43,501 nucleotides of DNA from Caldifarciminota bacterium (GCA_026397595.1 JAPLUO010000130.1:1-43501), one strand, 5' to 3'. Shown: positions 16,311 to 24,863, numbered from the stretch's first letter. Made by a program: numbers and translations. The notes: a model not told the origin generated them from the sequence alone.

Positions 16311-17249
16311 CTAGTTGGTGACATGCGTTCCGGCCTTCCCGGCCAGCGCGTCGGACAGGTGGTCAGGGTCGGTGATGACGACTTCGCGGCCGCCCCGCCT
16401 CAGGAAATCAAGCGCGGCCTCAATCTTCGGGCCCATACTCCCGGACGGGAACTGTCTGGCCACGATGTGCTTGCGCATCTCCTCCATTTGGACGGCTCCC
16501 AAAGCCTGCTGGTTTGCCTGCCCGTAGTTCAGGTAGACCTGCGGCACCGCGGTCGAGATGACGAGCCGTTCAGCCCCAATCTCCCCGGCCAGCAGGCTCG
16601 ACGCCAGGTCCTTGTCGATTACCGCCGCAACCCCGGCCAGCGTGCCGTTCTGCCGGACAACCGGTATCCCGCCACCACCGCAGGCAATGACCACCGCGCC
16701 CGAGCGCAGCAGACACTCAACCTCCGGCTTCTCCACGACTTCCATAGGCTGAGGCGAAGGAACGAGCCTCCGAAAGCCCCGGCCCGCATCCTCACGCAGC
16801 ACCCAGCCCAGCTCTTTCTGCAGTTTCGCGGCCTCCCCTTTGGTGTAGAACGGACCAACCGGCTTGGACGGGTGCTGAAACGCCGGGTCGGCCGCATCAA
16901 CTACGACCTGCGTAACAACGGTAACGACCGGCTTCTTGATGCCGCGCCGCTTGAACTCATTGTCCAGTGACTGCTGTATCATGTAGCCTATCTCGGCCTG
17001 GGTCTGCGCGTTGCAGGCATCGAGCGGAATCTCCGGCAGCCGGTTCCGGGCGAGGTGCGAGCGGATGAGGATGAACCCGACCTGCGGACCGTTGCCATGC
17101 GTAACAACAACCTCGTGCCCGGCCTCAACTATGTCGGCAATGTACCGGCACGTGTCCGCAGTCGTCGCAAGCTGGTCGGCAAAGGAACTCTTGTCCTTGG
17201 ACCGAATCAGCGAATTGCCGCCAATGGCGAGCACGGTGATAGAACTCAC
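16311..17249 (-). CDS. arcC: Carbamate kinase
   Basis: 312 residues, the usual family length. It catalyses the reversible reaction of carbamoyl phosphate and ADP to ATP, NH3 and CO2. Visible motifs: LAIGGNSLI at the N-terminus, VVTHGNGPQVGF, ACGGGGIPVV and DKDLASSLLA (metal/nucleotide site). GTG 17249 gives the expected start MSSITVLAIGGNS and follows a probable -10 box by 9 bases. No arginine deiminase or ornithine carbamoyltransferase gene is adjacent, so whether it acts in arginine catabolism or purine/carbamate metabolism is open. Confidence 0.95.
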   Translation of the reverse strand: MSSITVLAIGGNSLIRSKDKSSFADQLATTADTCRYIADIVEAGHEVVVTHGNGPQVGFILIRSHLARNRLPEIPLDACNAQTQAEIGYMIQQSLDNEFKRRGIKKPVVTVVTQVVVDAADPAFQHPSKPVGPFYTKGEAAKLQKELGWVLREDAGRGFRRLVPSPQPMEVVEKPEVECLLRSGAVVIACGGGGIPVVRQNGTLAGVAAVIDKDLASSLLAGEIGAERLVISTAVPQVYLNYGQANQQALGAVQMEEMRKHIVARQFPSGSMGPKIEAALDFLRRGGREVVITDPDHLSDALAGKAGTHVTN

Positions 17250-17258
17250 AAGACATAT

Positions 17259-17286
17259 AGGTTATCACACCGGTCGAAAGAATCAA
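17259..17286 (-). promoter_or_regulatory. Probable carbamate kinase promoter
   Basis: Minus strand: TTGATT (17281-17286), 16-base spacer, TAACCT (17259-17264), 9 bases to GTG 17249. Confidence 0.5.
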
Positions 17287-17298
17287 GACAACGGTCGT

Positions 17299-17423
17299 GA
17301 ATTCCGAAGCTCGAAGCACGAATTCCGAATGAAGCTCGAATGAAGAAAGCTGGCCAAATCGGACTTAGGGTCTTGCCCGCATTCAATCGTCATTCGGGTT
17401 TCGGACTTCGAGCTTCTGATTCC
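17299..17423. repeat. Two heptad blocks, core CGAA, in opposite orientations
   Basis: Block 1 (17299-17350): CGAAGCT CGAAGCA, then CGAATTC CGAATGA. Block 2 (17379-17423) reads mostly as the complement (TCATTCGGGTTTCGGACTTCG region). Together they form a loose inverted pair just upstream of the RNase P promoter. Confidence 0.7.
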
Positions 17424-17438
17424 TCCACCGCCGCCTGC

Positions 17439-17466
17439 TTGCTATCGCAGGAACTCGGGCTAGAAT
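17439..17466 (+). promoter_or_regulatory. rnpB promoter
   Basis: TTGCTA (17439-17444), 16-base spacer, TAGAAT (17461-17466). The mature RNA 5' end predicted from helix P1 is at 17473, about 7 bases downstream. Confidence 0.7.
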
Positions 17467-17472
17467 TGGAGT

Positions 17473-17835
17473 GGAGGCGGGTCGGACGGTCGCCCCTTGC
17501 GGGGAGGAAAGTCCGAGCACCCAGGGCGAGGCACTCGTTAAGAGCGAGGCTGCGGGCTGGTGACGGCCCGTGGACGGACAGTATCACAGAAACCATACCG
17601 CCGCGTCTTCGGATGCGGTAAGGGTGAAAAAGTGCGGTAAGAGCGCACTATCCCGGGTGGCGACATCCGTGATGGAAAAACCCTGCCCGGTGCAAGACCA
17701 ATATGAGAACCGGACTGGCCCGGTCCACTTAAGTTCTCGGGTAGGTCGCTTGAGACGTGCGGGCAACCGCATGCCCAGATAAATGACCGTCACCCGGCTT
17801 GCCGGGGACAGAACTCGGCTTACAGACCCGCCTCC
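17473..17835 (+). ncRNA. rnpB: RNase P RNA (bacterial type A)
   Basis: About 363 nt catalytic RNA for tRNA 5' maturation. The termini pair perfectly as P1: GGAGGCGGGTC (17473-17483) with GACCCGCCTCC (17825-17835). The universally conserved blocks are present: GAGGAAAGTCCGAGC early in the molecule (CR-I), AGGGTGAAAAAGTGCGGTAAGAG-type sequence around 17620-17645, GGTGCAAGACC with the preceding CCCGG near 17690, the GAGACGTGCGGGCAACCGCA-type region, AGATAAATGACCGTC near 17776 (CR-V) and ACAGAACTCGGCTTACAG before P1. Completeness and order make this certain. Confidence 0.97.
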
Positions 17836-17902
17836 AATCTGCTTCCCCTCTCCCGACCTCGGCCTCAGCCTCAACCTGAATCACGTAGCACTCCCTTTCC
17901 AT

Positions 17903-17946
17903 GTGCGGGCGGAGTCCGGCAGCAGAACTCCGCCCGCACTTTGCTT
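17903..17946 (+). terminator. Intrinsic terminator downstream of rnpB
   Basis: GTGCGGGCGGAGT (17903-17915) pairs without mismatch with ACTCCGCCCGCAC (17927-17939) across an 11-base loop, followed by TTTGCTT. A period-6 block (CTCGGCCTCAGCCTCAACCT) precedes it at about 17856-17877. Confidence 0.75.
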
Positions 17947-17981
17947 CCAGCCCCGGCCGTCAGCCGGTCTCGCAATCGGAC

Positions 17982-18009
17982 TTGACCCAACCGGGTGATG
18001 TCCTATAGT
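17982..18009 (+). promoter_or_regulatory. Host promoter interrupted by the insertion sequence
   Basis: TTGACC (17982-17987), 16-base spacer, TATAGT (18004-18009). The insertion sequence begins at the very next base or one after, exactly where a leaderless gene would start. Confidence 0.55.
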
Positions 18010-19447
18010 TCCTGTAAATTCGGGGACGATTTTGACTGGAAAGAAAGAGGGCGTAAGCTCCATCGTCCGTGTAACAACCGCCGGCGATGACCGGCAGAAA
18101 GGATACTTACGCCATGAAGAGAATAGCTCCGAGTGAGCGTGTGCGCAAGGAGATTGAGGACCTGCTGCAAGGCAAGAGGTCGACCGAGGGCCAGGATGAG
18201 AAGGAACGGATCGAAAGCCAGGACGAGAGAGAACAGAGCCTCCAGCTCTTGGCCATGAAGCGGATACTTCAGGAGGCAGTGGAACGAGAACAGGCCGAGT
18301 TCCTTGGGCGGGAACGCTACAAGCATCAGACCGATGGGAAAGGCTGGCGGAACGGCTACGAGCCCAAGACGCTGCGGACCGTGGCCGGCAAGGTGCCGCT
18401 GGAAGTCCCGCAGACGCGGGGTAGCAGGGAGCCGTTCCACTCCAAGCTCTTGGATGAGTTGGGAGGTCGGACCGGAGCGCTGGAGCGGCTGGCGACCGAG
18501 ATGTATGCCCGGGGACTTTCGGTCCGTGACATCGAGGAGTGCTTTGTCAGTGCGACCGGGGAGCAGTTGTTATCCCGGAGTGTGGTGAGCGAGGTGACTG
18601 AAAGTCTGCAGCAGGAGTTCGAAGCGTTCCAGGAGCACGACCTGGCGGGCTATGACTTGGAGTGTCTGTACCTGGACGCCATCTATGAGGCGTTGCGGCT
18701 GCGGGCGGGCATCAAGGAGGCGGTGCTGTGTGCCTGGGGGATACTACGGGACGGGCGGAAGATAATGCTGCACATGGCGCTGGGTAACAAAGAGAGCTAT
18801 GATGCCTGGCTGGAGATGATGCGGAACATGGTGAGCCGGCATTTGCGGGTTCCGCTGACGATCACGGCGGATGGTGCGCCCGGACTCAACAAGGCGATCG
18901 ACCAGGCCTACCCGAAGAGCCTGCGGATCCGCTGCTGGGTGCACAAGATGCGTAACATCCGGGCCAAACTACCGCGTGACGTGGCGCCGGAGGTGGAAGC
19001 GGAAATCTACACGATTCGGGACGCGGCGACATTCGAGCAGGGGCAGGCGAGAATGCGGGAAGTGATTGCCAAGTACCGGGGGCTGTATCCGAGCGCGATG
19101 ACCTGTCTTGAAGACGATGCGGAGGCGTCGTTGAACCACATAAAGCTGCCGGTGCGGCTCAGGCAACTGGTACGCTCGACGAATCTGTTGGAGCGGACCT
19201 TCGAGGAAGGTCGGCGGCGGACCAAGGTGATCCCGCGGTTCTTCGCCGAGAAGCCCTGTCTGAAGCTGGTGTTTGCCGCACTGATTCGAGCCAGCGAGAA
19301 CTGGGCGCGGGTGAAGTTCAGCGAGACTGAGCTCGAGCAGCTAGACACGCTCCGGCGGATACTGGGACTGGCCGTGGACTGCAAAACGGAGTCTGGCCCT
19401 CAGACTGCCCGTCAAAAACTGTCAGCCTGAGAGGGGATTTTACAGGG
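18010..19447 (+). mobile_element. IS256-family insertion sequence
   Basis: About 1.44 kb with one transposase gene. The left end reads TTCCTGTAAATTC (from 18009-18010); the right end read inward is TCCCTGTAAAATC. They share CCTGTAAA(A/T)TC as the outer inverted repeat. The eight bases outside each end (CTATAGTT and GAAAGTCG) are not a duplication, so either the boundaries are off by a base or two or the target duplication has decayed. The transposase frame is intact, so the element may still be active. Confidence 0.85.
18114..19430 (+). CDS. IS256-family (mutator-type) transposase
   Basis: 438 residues, DDE-type. The catalytic residues fit the family: D in ECLYLDAIYEALR, D in TITADGAPGLNKAI and E in STNLLERTFEEGRRRTK, with the diagnostic CWVHKMRNI between the second and third. 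The N-terminal helix-rich region (GWRNGYEPKTLRTVAGKVPLE) matches the terminal-repeat-binding part. I take ATG 18114, preceded by AGAAAGGAT, over an upstream in-frame ATG at 18087. Complete and apparently functional. Confidence 0.95.
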   Translation: MKRIAPSERVRKEIEDLLQGKRSTEGQDEKERIESQDEREQSLQLLAMKRILQEAVEREQAEFLGRERYKHQTDGKGWRNGYEPKTLRTVAGKVPLEVPQTRGSREPFHSKLLDELGGRTGALERLATEMYARGLSVRDIEECFVSATGEQLLSRSVVSEVTESLQQEFEAFQEHDLAGYDLECLYLDAIYEALRLRAGIKEAVLCAWGILRDGRKIMLHMALGNKESYDAWLEMMRNMVSRHLRVPLTITADGAPGLNKAIDQAYPKSLRIRCWVHKMRNIRAKLPRDVAPEVEAEIYTIRDAATFEQGQARMREVIAKYRGLYPSAMTCLEDDAEASLNHIKLPVRLRQLVRSTNLLERTFEEGRRRTKVIPRFFAEKPCLKLVFAALIRASENWARVKFSETELEQLDTLRRILGLAVDCKTESGPQTARQKLSA

Positions 19448-19450
19448 AAA

Positions 19451-19747
19451 GTCGGACAACCGATGAGTGGAGCAATCTGGAGAACAATTCGGGAAGCTAT
19501 TCCACCCGCAATCGGGCGAGCAACGACCAGAGCTACGAGGAGAACAACTAAGCCGGCAACTCAGACCGCAACGGCCAGAGTGTCCGGTAGAGTAACGGAT
19601 AGAGCAACGGAGCGAGTAACGTGGACCGCTACAAGGATAGCAGCCGGTAGAGCAACCGGGCAAGCGACTCCAAGGGCAATCGGGACCGCAGCGGGGAAGG
19701 CGACCCACACCACCACGGCCAGAGCAACACGGAGAACAACTGAGCAG
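19451..19747. repeat. 12-bp degenerate tandem array (unit near AACNGGNAGAGC)
   Basis: About 24 consecutive 12-base units, e.g. AACGACCAGAGC, TACGAGGAGAAC, AACGGATAGAGC, AACCGGGCAAGC, AACACGGAGAAC. Bases 1-2 and 8-12 are conserved, the middle is free. In the frame set by the unit boundaries it contains stops (AACTAAGCC, GGTAGAG), while another frame is open from ATG 19463 as a threonine/arginine/alanine tetrapeptide repeat. I read it as repeat DNA. It begins at the right end of the insertion sequence. Confidence 0.75.
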
Positions 19748-19792
19748 GCTGCGGGGGGAACGGCGGAGGGGACTTTCCGAAAGGCCAAATAA

Positions 19793-20068
19793 GTAATTGT
19801 GAAGGCTGAAGTTATGACTCGGACGGGCTTGGTGAAGCTGTAGCCTGTGACTAAACTTGCCAATCAGGCTGAGCCCTGCCGCTCGGCTCCCTTCGGGTGG
19901 CTGTCTCGTCGTCAGCCTTCTAGTCCATCACTCGACTCCTCGAATCCTGGACCCCTTGATTCCTCTCTTCCACCCTCTATGTATAATCCGCTCTTTCCAG
20001 CCAAAAAGGGCAGATTTTCTTCGTTTTCCTGGCAGGGGGTCCGGTGGTGGGGCACTCCCCCCGTCAAT
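19793..20068. other. Spacer, no gene seen
   Basis: No convincing coding sequence. It holds an octad-like block TCGACTCC TCGAATCC TGGACCCC TTGATTCC near 19936-19966 and an isolated TATAAT (about 19983) without a well-placed -35 box. Confidence 0.5.
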
Positions 20069-20255
20069 TGGTTCCTTGATTCCTTCCCGGATAGGTTCGT
20101 CGATTCCTTACTCGAATCCTTCCCGGATTATATACTCGATTCTCACCCCGATTCGTTCCTCAAATGGTTCCTCGATTGTTACCCCGATTCCTTCCTTGAA
20201 TGGTTCCTCGATTGCTATCTCGACTCCTTCGTCGAATGGTTCCTCAAAACCTTAG
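20069..20255. repeat. 12-bp degenerate tandem array (unit near CTCGATTCNTTC)
   Basis: About 15 units of 12 bases, e.g. GTCGATTCCTTA, CTCGAATCCTTC, CCCGATTCGTTC, CTTGAATGGTTC, GTCGAATGGTTC. It translates to a W/F-L-D tetrapeptide repeat in one frame, but no start or family supports a gene. A different unit from the arrays at 19451 and 32589, but the same period. Confidence 0.75.
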
Positions 20256-20329
20256 TCAGAACTCTACTCCACTCCTTAGCCCAGCGTTTTCGGGCCAGAC
20301 AACCCCGCCGCCCGGCGCAATTGCGCCGC

Positions 20330-20357
20330 TTGACACCGGGCCTACCCTGACTATTCT
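20330..20357 (+). promoter_or_regulatory. Leaderless-type promoter of the methyltransferase
   Basis: TTGACA (20330-20335), 16-base spacer, TATTCT (20352-20357), then GTG after 5 bases and ATG after 8. Confidence 0.75.
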
Positions 20358-20362
20358 CACCA

Positions 20363-22117
20363 GTGATGCCTGACGGGAACCCGACGAATCTGCTCTACTA
20401 CGGCGACAACCTTGACATCCTGCGCCGTTATGTCAATGACGAGACCGTTGACCTCATCTACCTCGACCCGCCGTTCAAGTCCAACCAGGACTACAACGTC
20501 CTATTCAAGGAACGGAACGGCAAACAGTCTGCGGCCCAGATTCATGCCTTCGAAGACACTTGGCAATGGGATGAAGCAGCGGCTCTGGCCTACAAGGAAA
20601 TTGTTGAGGCCGGCGGCAAGGTCAGTCAGGCAATGCAGGCCTTCCGCACCTATCTTGGGGCGAACGACATGCTGGCCTACCTTGCGATGATGGCCCCGCG
20701 CCTAGTCGAACTCCGCCGAGTCTTGAAGCCGACCGGCAGCATCTATCTTCACTGCGACCCAACCGCCAGCCACTATCTAAAGATACTCATGGATGCCGTC
20801 TTCGGGCCGGAGCACTTCCTAAACGAGATCATCTGGAAGCGCACAAGCGCGCATTCCGCCGCGGTCAGATGGAATGACGTCCACGACGTGATACTTCTCT
20901 ACTCTCGCGCGGACAGCTACCGGTGGAACCGCGTCCTTCTAGCACACAGCAATGAGTACGCCGCCCGATACAGACGCAAAGACGAAGCAGGTAAGCTGTG
21001 GACGGACGACAACTTGACCGGCCCTGGGGTGAGACACGGCGACTCCGGGGCGGAGTGGCGTGGCTTCAACCCCACCACACGGGGACTTCACTGGAAGGTC
21101 AGTGCCAAAACAGTGGAGGATATCGTCGGCTCGGAGAAAGCGGAGTCCCTCTCTACGACCGAAAAACTAGACGTGCTGGACGCTCATGGCTTCATCCACT
21201 GGCCCAGAAGCAGTACGGGCGGCTATCCCAGGTTCAAGCGCTACCTGAGCGAGGGCGCGCCAGTCCAGGACGTCGTCACGGACATACCCCCGATCAATAG
21301 CCAAGCGCAGGAGCGCCTCGGCTATCCGACGCAGAAACCCGAGGCGTTGCTTGAGCGCATCATCAAGGCGTCGTCGAACGAGGGCGACACGATGCTCGAC
21401 CCCTTCGGCGGATGCGGCACGGCCGTTATCGTTGCCCAGCGGCTCGGCCGCCGCTGGATAGGCATCGACATCACGCACCTTGCCATCAACCTGATGAAGC
21501 GCAGACTGCGCGACGCCTTCGGCAAAGATGTGGAGTTCAAGGTCCAGGGCGAGCCCGTTGACGTGGCCGGAGCGCAGGAGCTTGCCGGCAAAGACCCGTA
21601 CCAGTTCCAATGGTGGGCCTTGGGTCTTGTGGACGCCCGCCCGGTCGAGGGCAAGAAAGGCGCGGACAAGGGCATAGATGGCCGTATCTACTTCCACGAC
21701 GAAGCCGACTCAAGCGAGACGAAGCAGGTCATTCTCTCAGTGAAGGCCGGGCATACTGGTGCGGCACACGTACGAGACCTGCGTGGCGTGCTTGACCAGG
21801 AGAAGGCAGCGATTGGCGTGCTTATCTCGTTGCAGGAGCCAACTGGCCCAATGCGCACGGATGCAGCCGAGGCAGGGTTCTACCATTCGCCCGGCTGGAA
21901 CCAGGACTACCCGCGCATCCAGTTGCGCACGATTGCCGAACTGCTGGCAGGCAAAGGCATAGACGCCCCGCCGCAGCACGTCACCTTCAAGCAAGCCCCC
22001 AAGCACGTGAAGGACGGCGGTGTTCAGCTTGAGATCACTCCCGCCACGTCGGACACCAACGCTGCGACCGAGACACTTGTCGTTGCCGACAAGCCGAGAG
22101 GACGGAAGAAGCGCTAG
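20363..22117 (+). CDS. Site-specific DNA methyltransferase fused to a putative PD-(D/E)XK nuclease domain
   Basis: 584 residues. The N-terminal ~380 form a beta-class N4/N6 amino-methyltransferase: catalytic motif [12 protein letters not shown] near residues 29-38 comes before the AdoMet motif [16 protein letters not shown] near 345-360; [14 protein letters not shown] is motif X. The C-terminal ~150 residues ([13 protein letters not shown]..., [22 protein letters not shown]) resemble Mrr/PD-(D/E)XK-type domains, with D in GIDGR and K in SVKAG as candidate catalytic residues. This would make a single-chain modification-restriction enzyme, but nuclease activity is inferred from weak motifs. The start is GTG 20363 or ATG 20366. 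A small winged-helix-like gene follows without a gap. Confidence 0.87.
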   Translation: MMPDGNPTNLLYYGDNLDILRRYVNDETVDLIYLDPPFKSNQDYNVLFKERNGKQSAAQIHAFEDTWQWDEAAALAYKEIVEAGGKVSQAMQAFRTYLGANDMLAYLAMMAPRLVELRRVLKPTGSIYLHCDPTASHYLKILMDAVFGPEHFLNEIIWKRTSAHSAAVRWNDVHDVILLYSRADSYRWNRVLLAHSNEYAARYRRKDEAGKLWTDDNLTGPGVRHGDSGAEWRGFNPTTRGLHWKVSAKTVEDIVGSEKAESLSTTEKLDVLDAHGFIHWPRSSTGGYPRFKRYLSEGAPVQDVVTDIPPINSQAQERLGYPTQKPEALLERIIKASSNEGDTMLDPFGGCGTAVIVAQRLGRRWIGIDITHLAINLMKRRLRDAFGKDVEFKVQGEPVDVAGAQELAGKDPYQFQWWALGLVDARPVEGKKGADKGIDGRIYFHDEADSSETKQVILSVKAGHTGAAHVRDLRGVLDQEKAAIGVLISLQEPTGPMRTDAAEAGFYHSPGWNQDYPRIQLRTIAELLAGKGIDAPPQHVTFKQAPKHVKDGGVQLEITPATSDTNAATETLVVADKPRGRKKR

Positions 22118-22435
22118 ATGGACGACCGCAAGAGCCCCGTAACGCTAATACTGGAGCACCTCGAAACGCACGAGAGCGTGAGCGCCAAAGAGGCGGCAGC
22201 GGTCTGCGGCTATGGATGGGACAATGACGCGCGCAGGCTCTTGCAGGCACTTGAGCGGCGGGGACTGCTTGAGCGAAACTGGAAGGTCAAGAGAGGGGCG
22301 ATGCGCTTCACCAAAGGCCGCTACTTTGCCCAGTGGCGCGACTTCGAGGGGAACGGGTTCCAGACCGGCGTACTGACGAGGCACCAGTTCGAAATCCCCG
22401 GCCTCCTCAAACCCCTCATGCCCGGGCTGAGATGA
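22118..22435 (+). CDS. Small winged-helix-like protein co-transcribed with the methyltransferase
   Basis: 105 residues starting on the base after the methyltransferase stop. VSAKEAAAVCGYGWDNDARRLLQALERRGLLER reads as a helix-turn-helix followed by a strand wing (NWKVKRGAMRFTKGRYFAQ). No exact family is recognised. Its position suggests a regulator of, or DNA-binding accessory to, the modification enzyme. No Shine-Dalgarno sequence is evident; translation is probably coupled to the gene before it. Confidence 0.65.
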   Translation: MDDRKSPVTLILEHLETHESVSAKEAAAVCGYGWDNDARRLLQALERRGLLERNWKVKRGAMRFTKGRYFAQWRDFEGNGFQTGVLTRHQFEIPGLLKPLMPGLR

Positions 22436-22459
22436 CCGCCGTCCCTGGCGGGTACTGAA

Positions 22460-23992
22460 TTGAAGACGTCCCCGAAACGCTCTGCAAAGCTGGCCAGCTT
22501 CGTGCGGGGTGCAATCCTAGACCTGCGACGCAGACCGGCTGTTACGGCGGGCATAGCCGCGGCAGTTCTCTACTTCTTGCTCCCGGCAGTGCTCGGCCGA
22601 GACTACGGGTGGTTGGCTCAGAGGGAGACGTACCGGCTCATGTGGCTCAATCTACTGGGCGCTCACTTCCAGCTTCCCCTGGAAACGCCCAAACCTCTGC
22701 CCGTCCTTCTGGCTGGGTTGCTTGGATCCGGACCGGCCTACTACGCCTTGACCTGCGCGATGGTCGGGGTGTGTGTAGCAGCGGCGGTTCGTCTGGGCAA
22801 AGCTGTCACCGGCAGCATCTGGCCTGGCGTGATAGCTACATCGGCAGTGTTTGCGCTCAGGGGCATGTTCATCGGCTACGTCCTCACCGGTGGTATCGAG
22901 CCATTCCACGCGGCGCTCGTCCTGCTGGCGATTGTGGCCGTCGCCGGCGGTCGACTGCACCTTGTATCGCTCGCACTCTTCGGTGCCTGCCTGTGCCGAC
23001 CCGAAACGTGGTCGCTGGCACCCATTCCTCTGTTGCTGACGGTCGTGGCCAAGCGACGGCTCAGCGCACTGTCGCTACTGCCGTTCGCCGCACCGTTGGT
23101 ATGGGTTGGCTTCGATCGGGCAATGACCGGCGACTGGCTCTACTCGCTGCATGTGACGAGATACTACCGGCTCGCCTCTCCGCTTGCTGCATCTCCTACC
23201 GGCAGTCTCTCTGGTGACATGTTCAGCGCGCTGTCGACGGTGGCAGGCGGCGTCCCCTTGGTCGTCGGCTTCGCCGGGCTGATCATCTGGTCGTGGAAGC
23301 TCGCTCGCCGTCGTCCGGCCATCAGAACGACCGATCACGAGCAGTCCCTCCGGTCAACGCGCTATCTCGCAGCGGTAGTCTGGCTGGCCATAGCACTGCC
23401 GCTCATCGCATCCTGGGGGACCTCCTTGTCCGGGCACGTACTGCAGATGGGGAGATTCCACTACCCCGCCGTTGTGCTCCTGACACTCTTCGCAGTATCC
23501 TGCCCGTTCTTCCTGTTCAGCAGTCGCGCGCCGCGCTGGAGCGTATTGGCGCTGTCCGCGGCGATCGCAGCTTTCGCCTTCTCCCCCAGGGATGTCACCG
23601 AGTCGGTGGAAAGGGCACGGATCAACGAGATGCGAGCGACCATCTACGACCCGATAGCCGGCGACGTAAAGCACCTTGTCGAGAACGGCAGCGCCGAGAT
23701 CGTTATTGTATCGGGACGCCAATTGGACTACTTCGCCAAATTGCTTGGCCCGGCCAACTCGTGGAAATTATTATCCATTCGTGAAATGATGTACGGAGCT
23801 CGGGCGATTCCGGCCGGGGCCAGGTCCGCGGTGGTCGCATACATCGAACCGGACGAGATCACCGACCCCTCCGCCGATAGCGTGATTCAGTGGGTCACAA
23901 GGGCCTGGCCGACCCGGTCAGTCCTCGTGCCATACGCGCTGTTCGGATCCGGGCAAGGCGGCGTGTGGCTGGTCAAGTCCGCTCCGCAGTGA
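22460..23992 (+). CDS. Polytopic membrane protein, glycosyltransferase GT-C-like architecture
   Basis: 510 residues. About ten to eleven hydrophobic segments (first AGIAAAVLYFLLPAVLG near residue 33, last LALSAAIAAFAFSP near 360) are followed by a soluble C-terminal domain of about 135 residues with a Rossmann-like AEIVIVSGRQLDYF. The layout resembles lipid-linked-sugar glycosyltransferases of the GT-C class, with acidic residues in the first loop (GRDYGWLAQRETYRL), but no diagnostic motif is certain. The start shown is TTG 22460; a GTG at residue 15 is possible. The gap to the preceding gene is 24 bases and holds a small hairpin. Confidence 0.65.
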   Translation: MKTSPKRSAKLASFVRGAILDLRRRPAVTAGIAAAVLYFLLPAVLGRDYGWLAQRETYRLMWLNLLGAHFQLPLETPKPLPVLLAGLLGSGPAYYALTCAMVGVCVAAAVRLGKAVTGSIWPGVIATSAVFALRGMFIGYVLTGGIEPFHAALVLLAIVAVAGGRLHLVSLALFGACLCRPETWSLAPIPLLLTVVAKRRLSALSLLPFAAPLVWVGFDRAMTGDWLYSLHVTRYYRLASPLAASPTGSLSGDMFSALSTVAGGVPLVVGFAGLIIWSWKLARRRPAIRTTDHEQSLRSTRYLAAVVWLAIALPLIASWGTSLSGHVLQMGRFHYPAVVLLTLFAVSCPFFLFSSRAPRWSVLALSAAIAAFAFSPRDVTESVERARINEMRATIYDPIAGDVKHLVENGSAEIVIVSGRQLDYFAKLLGPANSWKLLSIREMMYGARAIPAGARSAVVAYIEPDEITDPSADSVIQWVTRAWPTRSVLVPYALFGSGQGGVWLVKSAPQ

Positions 23993-24151
23993 ACGCGCCG
24001 GCCCTCTGCGCGATGGAGACTAAGGTCAAAACTCGGAGTCTACCTTGGGGCCCGAAGCTGGCGTGGCGGTTGGCCGGAACACCTATTTGGCGGTGGCCCG
24101 GCCCGACGCGCGGGCGTCTCCCCTGCCATCAGCAGTCGCCGTCGGACGGCG

Positions 24152-24185
24152 AAGTTAGTCAGTTAGCAGATAGCAGTTAGGCAGA
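24152..24185. repeat. Heptad array, core AGTTAG/CAGNTAG
   Basis: AGTTAGT CAGTTAG, then CAGATAG CAGTTAG GCAG. Period 7. A cousin (GAGTTAG type) lies on the other side of the response-regulator gene at 24771-24810. Confidence 0.7.
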
Positions 24186-24291
24186 GACTGGCCGCTCCGG
24201 ACGGCGCGAGTCTCCAAGTCCCACTATCCAGTTGCCAGTATCGGGCTCGAACTACATACTCCTAACCTCACCTCTGCCGGCCATGTCGCGC

Positions 24292-24309
24292 GGTTCATTA
24301 TAGTGAACC
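24292..24309. promoter_or_regulatory. Dyad GGTTCA-TTATAG-TGAACC
   Basis: A perfect 6-bp inverted repeat around TTATAG; the minus strand contains TATAAT. It could be an operator or part of a divergent promoter, but no minus-strand gene follows. Confidence 0.3.
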
Positions 24310-24311
24310 AG

Positions 24312-24351
24312 AAGCCGTAGGCCGTGAACCGCAGGCCGTAGTCCGTCTCCC
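24312..24351. repeat. Heptad array, core CCGT
   Basis: GCCGTAG GCCGTGA, then ACCGCAG GCCGTAG TCCGTCT. Period 7; a second array with this core is at 43121-43162. Confidence 0.7.
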
Positions 24352-24365
24352 GGTCCGGCCCGGTG

Positions 24366-24393
24366 TTGACACGCCCGTATTTGTTCCTAGACT
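24366..24393 (+). promoter_or_regulatory. Leaderless-type promoter of the response regulator
   Basis: TTGACA (24366-24371), 16-base spacer, TAGACT (24388-24393), 7 bases to ATG 24401. Confidence 0.8.
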
Positions 24394-24400
24394 GACTGCG

Positions 24401-24772
24401 ATGGCTCAGAAGCACATTGTCATTGTCGACGACGACACCACATTCCGGTTGATGCTCCGTAAGATGCTTGAGGCGGCGGGCTACCGCGTTAGCGAGGCAA
24501 AGAACGCGCTGGGCGTGTTCAATCTCAGTGCGTATGACCTGATGCTGCTCGACATCCAGATGCCCGGAATCGACGGCTACAAGATCCTGGCGTCGCTCAA
24601 AGAAGACAAAGCCTGCACCGCGCCCATCATTGTCCTTACCGGCATGTCCGACCCGTCATACAAGATACGCGCCCTCGACGAGGGCGCGGACGCGTTCATA
24701 ACCAAGCCGGTGAACCATGAGATGCTGTTGGGCAGGATTTCCGAGCTGCTTGCCCGCGCTCCGGCCAAGTAG
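24401..24772 (+). CDS. Single-domain CheY-like response regulator
   Basis: 123 residues, a receiver domain with no output domain. The acidic pocket is D10-D12 (VDDD), the phospho-acceptor is D51 (LMLLDIQMPG), the switch threonine is T80 (IVLTG) and the conserved lysine K102 is in FITKPVN. All functional residues are present, so it is probably a phosphorylatable stand-alone signalling protein. No histidine kinase is nearby, so its partner is unknown. Confidence 0.95.
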   Translation: MAQKHIVIVDDDTTFRLMLRKMLEAAGYRVSEAKNALGVFNLSAYDLMLLDIQMPGIDGYKILASLKEDKACTAPIIVLTGMSDPSYKIRALDEGADAFITKPVNHEMLLGRISELLARAPAK

Positions 24773-24810
24773 AGTTAGGAGTTAGAAGTTAGCAGGTAGG
24801 AGTTGAGAAC
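24771..24810. repeat. Heptad array, core AGTTAG
   Basis: GAGTTAG GAGTTAG, then AAGTTAG CAGGTAG GAGTTGA. It begins at the response-regulator stop codon. Confidence 0.75.
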
Positions 24811-24863
24811 AGCGACCGCGCAATCGGCGGCCGCCACTGCTAACTGGTGGCGCAGCCGCGGGC

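Larger units (their letters stand above)
23993..24365. other. Spacer with two heptad arrays and a dyad
   Basis: No gene seen. It contains the palindrome CGCCGTCGGACGGCG near 24137, a TAGNCAG heptad array, a GGTTCA dyad and a CCGT heptad array, the last three listed separately. Confidence 0.5.

Noticed and set aside
18002-19456. 8-bp target duplication around the IS256 element
   Set aside because: Flanks CTATAGTT and GAAAGTCG differ; shifting the ends by one or two bases does not create a match.
19463-19792. Thr/Ala/Arg-rich 109-residue frame after the insertion sequence
   Set aside because: Same argument: tetrapeptide periodicity follows from 12-bp units, and degenerate unit positions do not favour synonymous changes.
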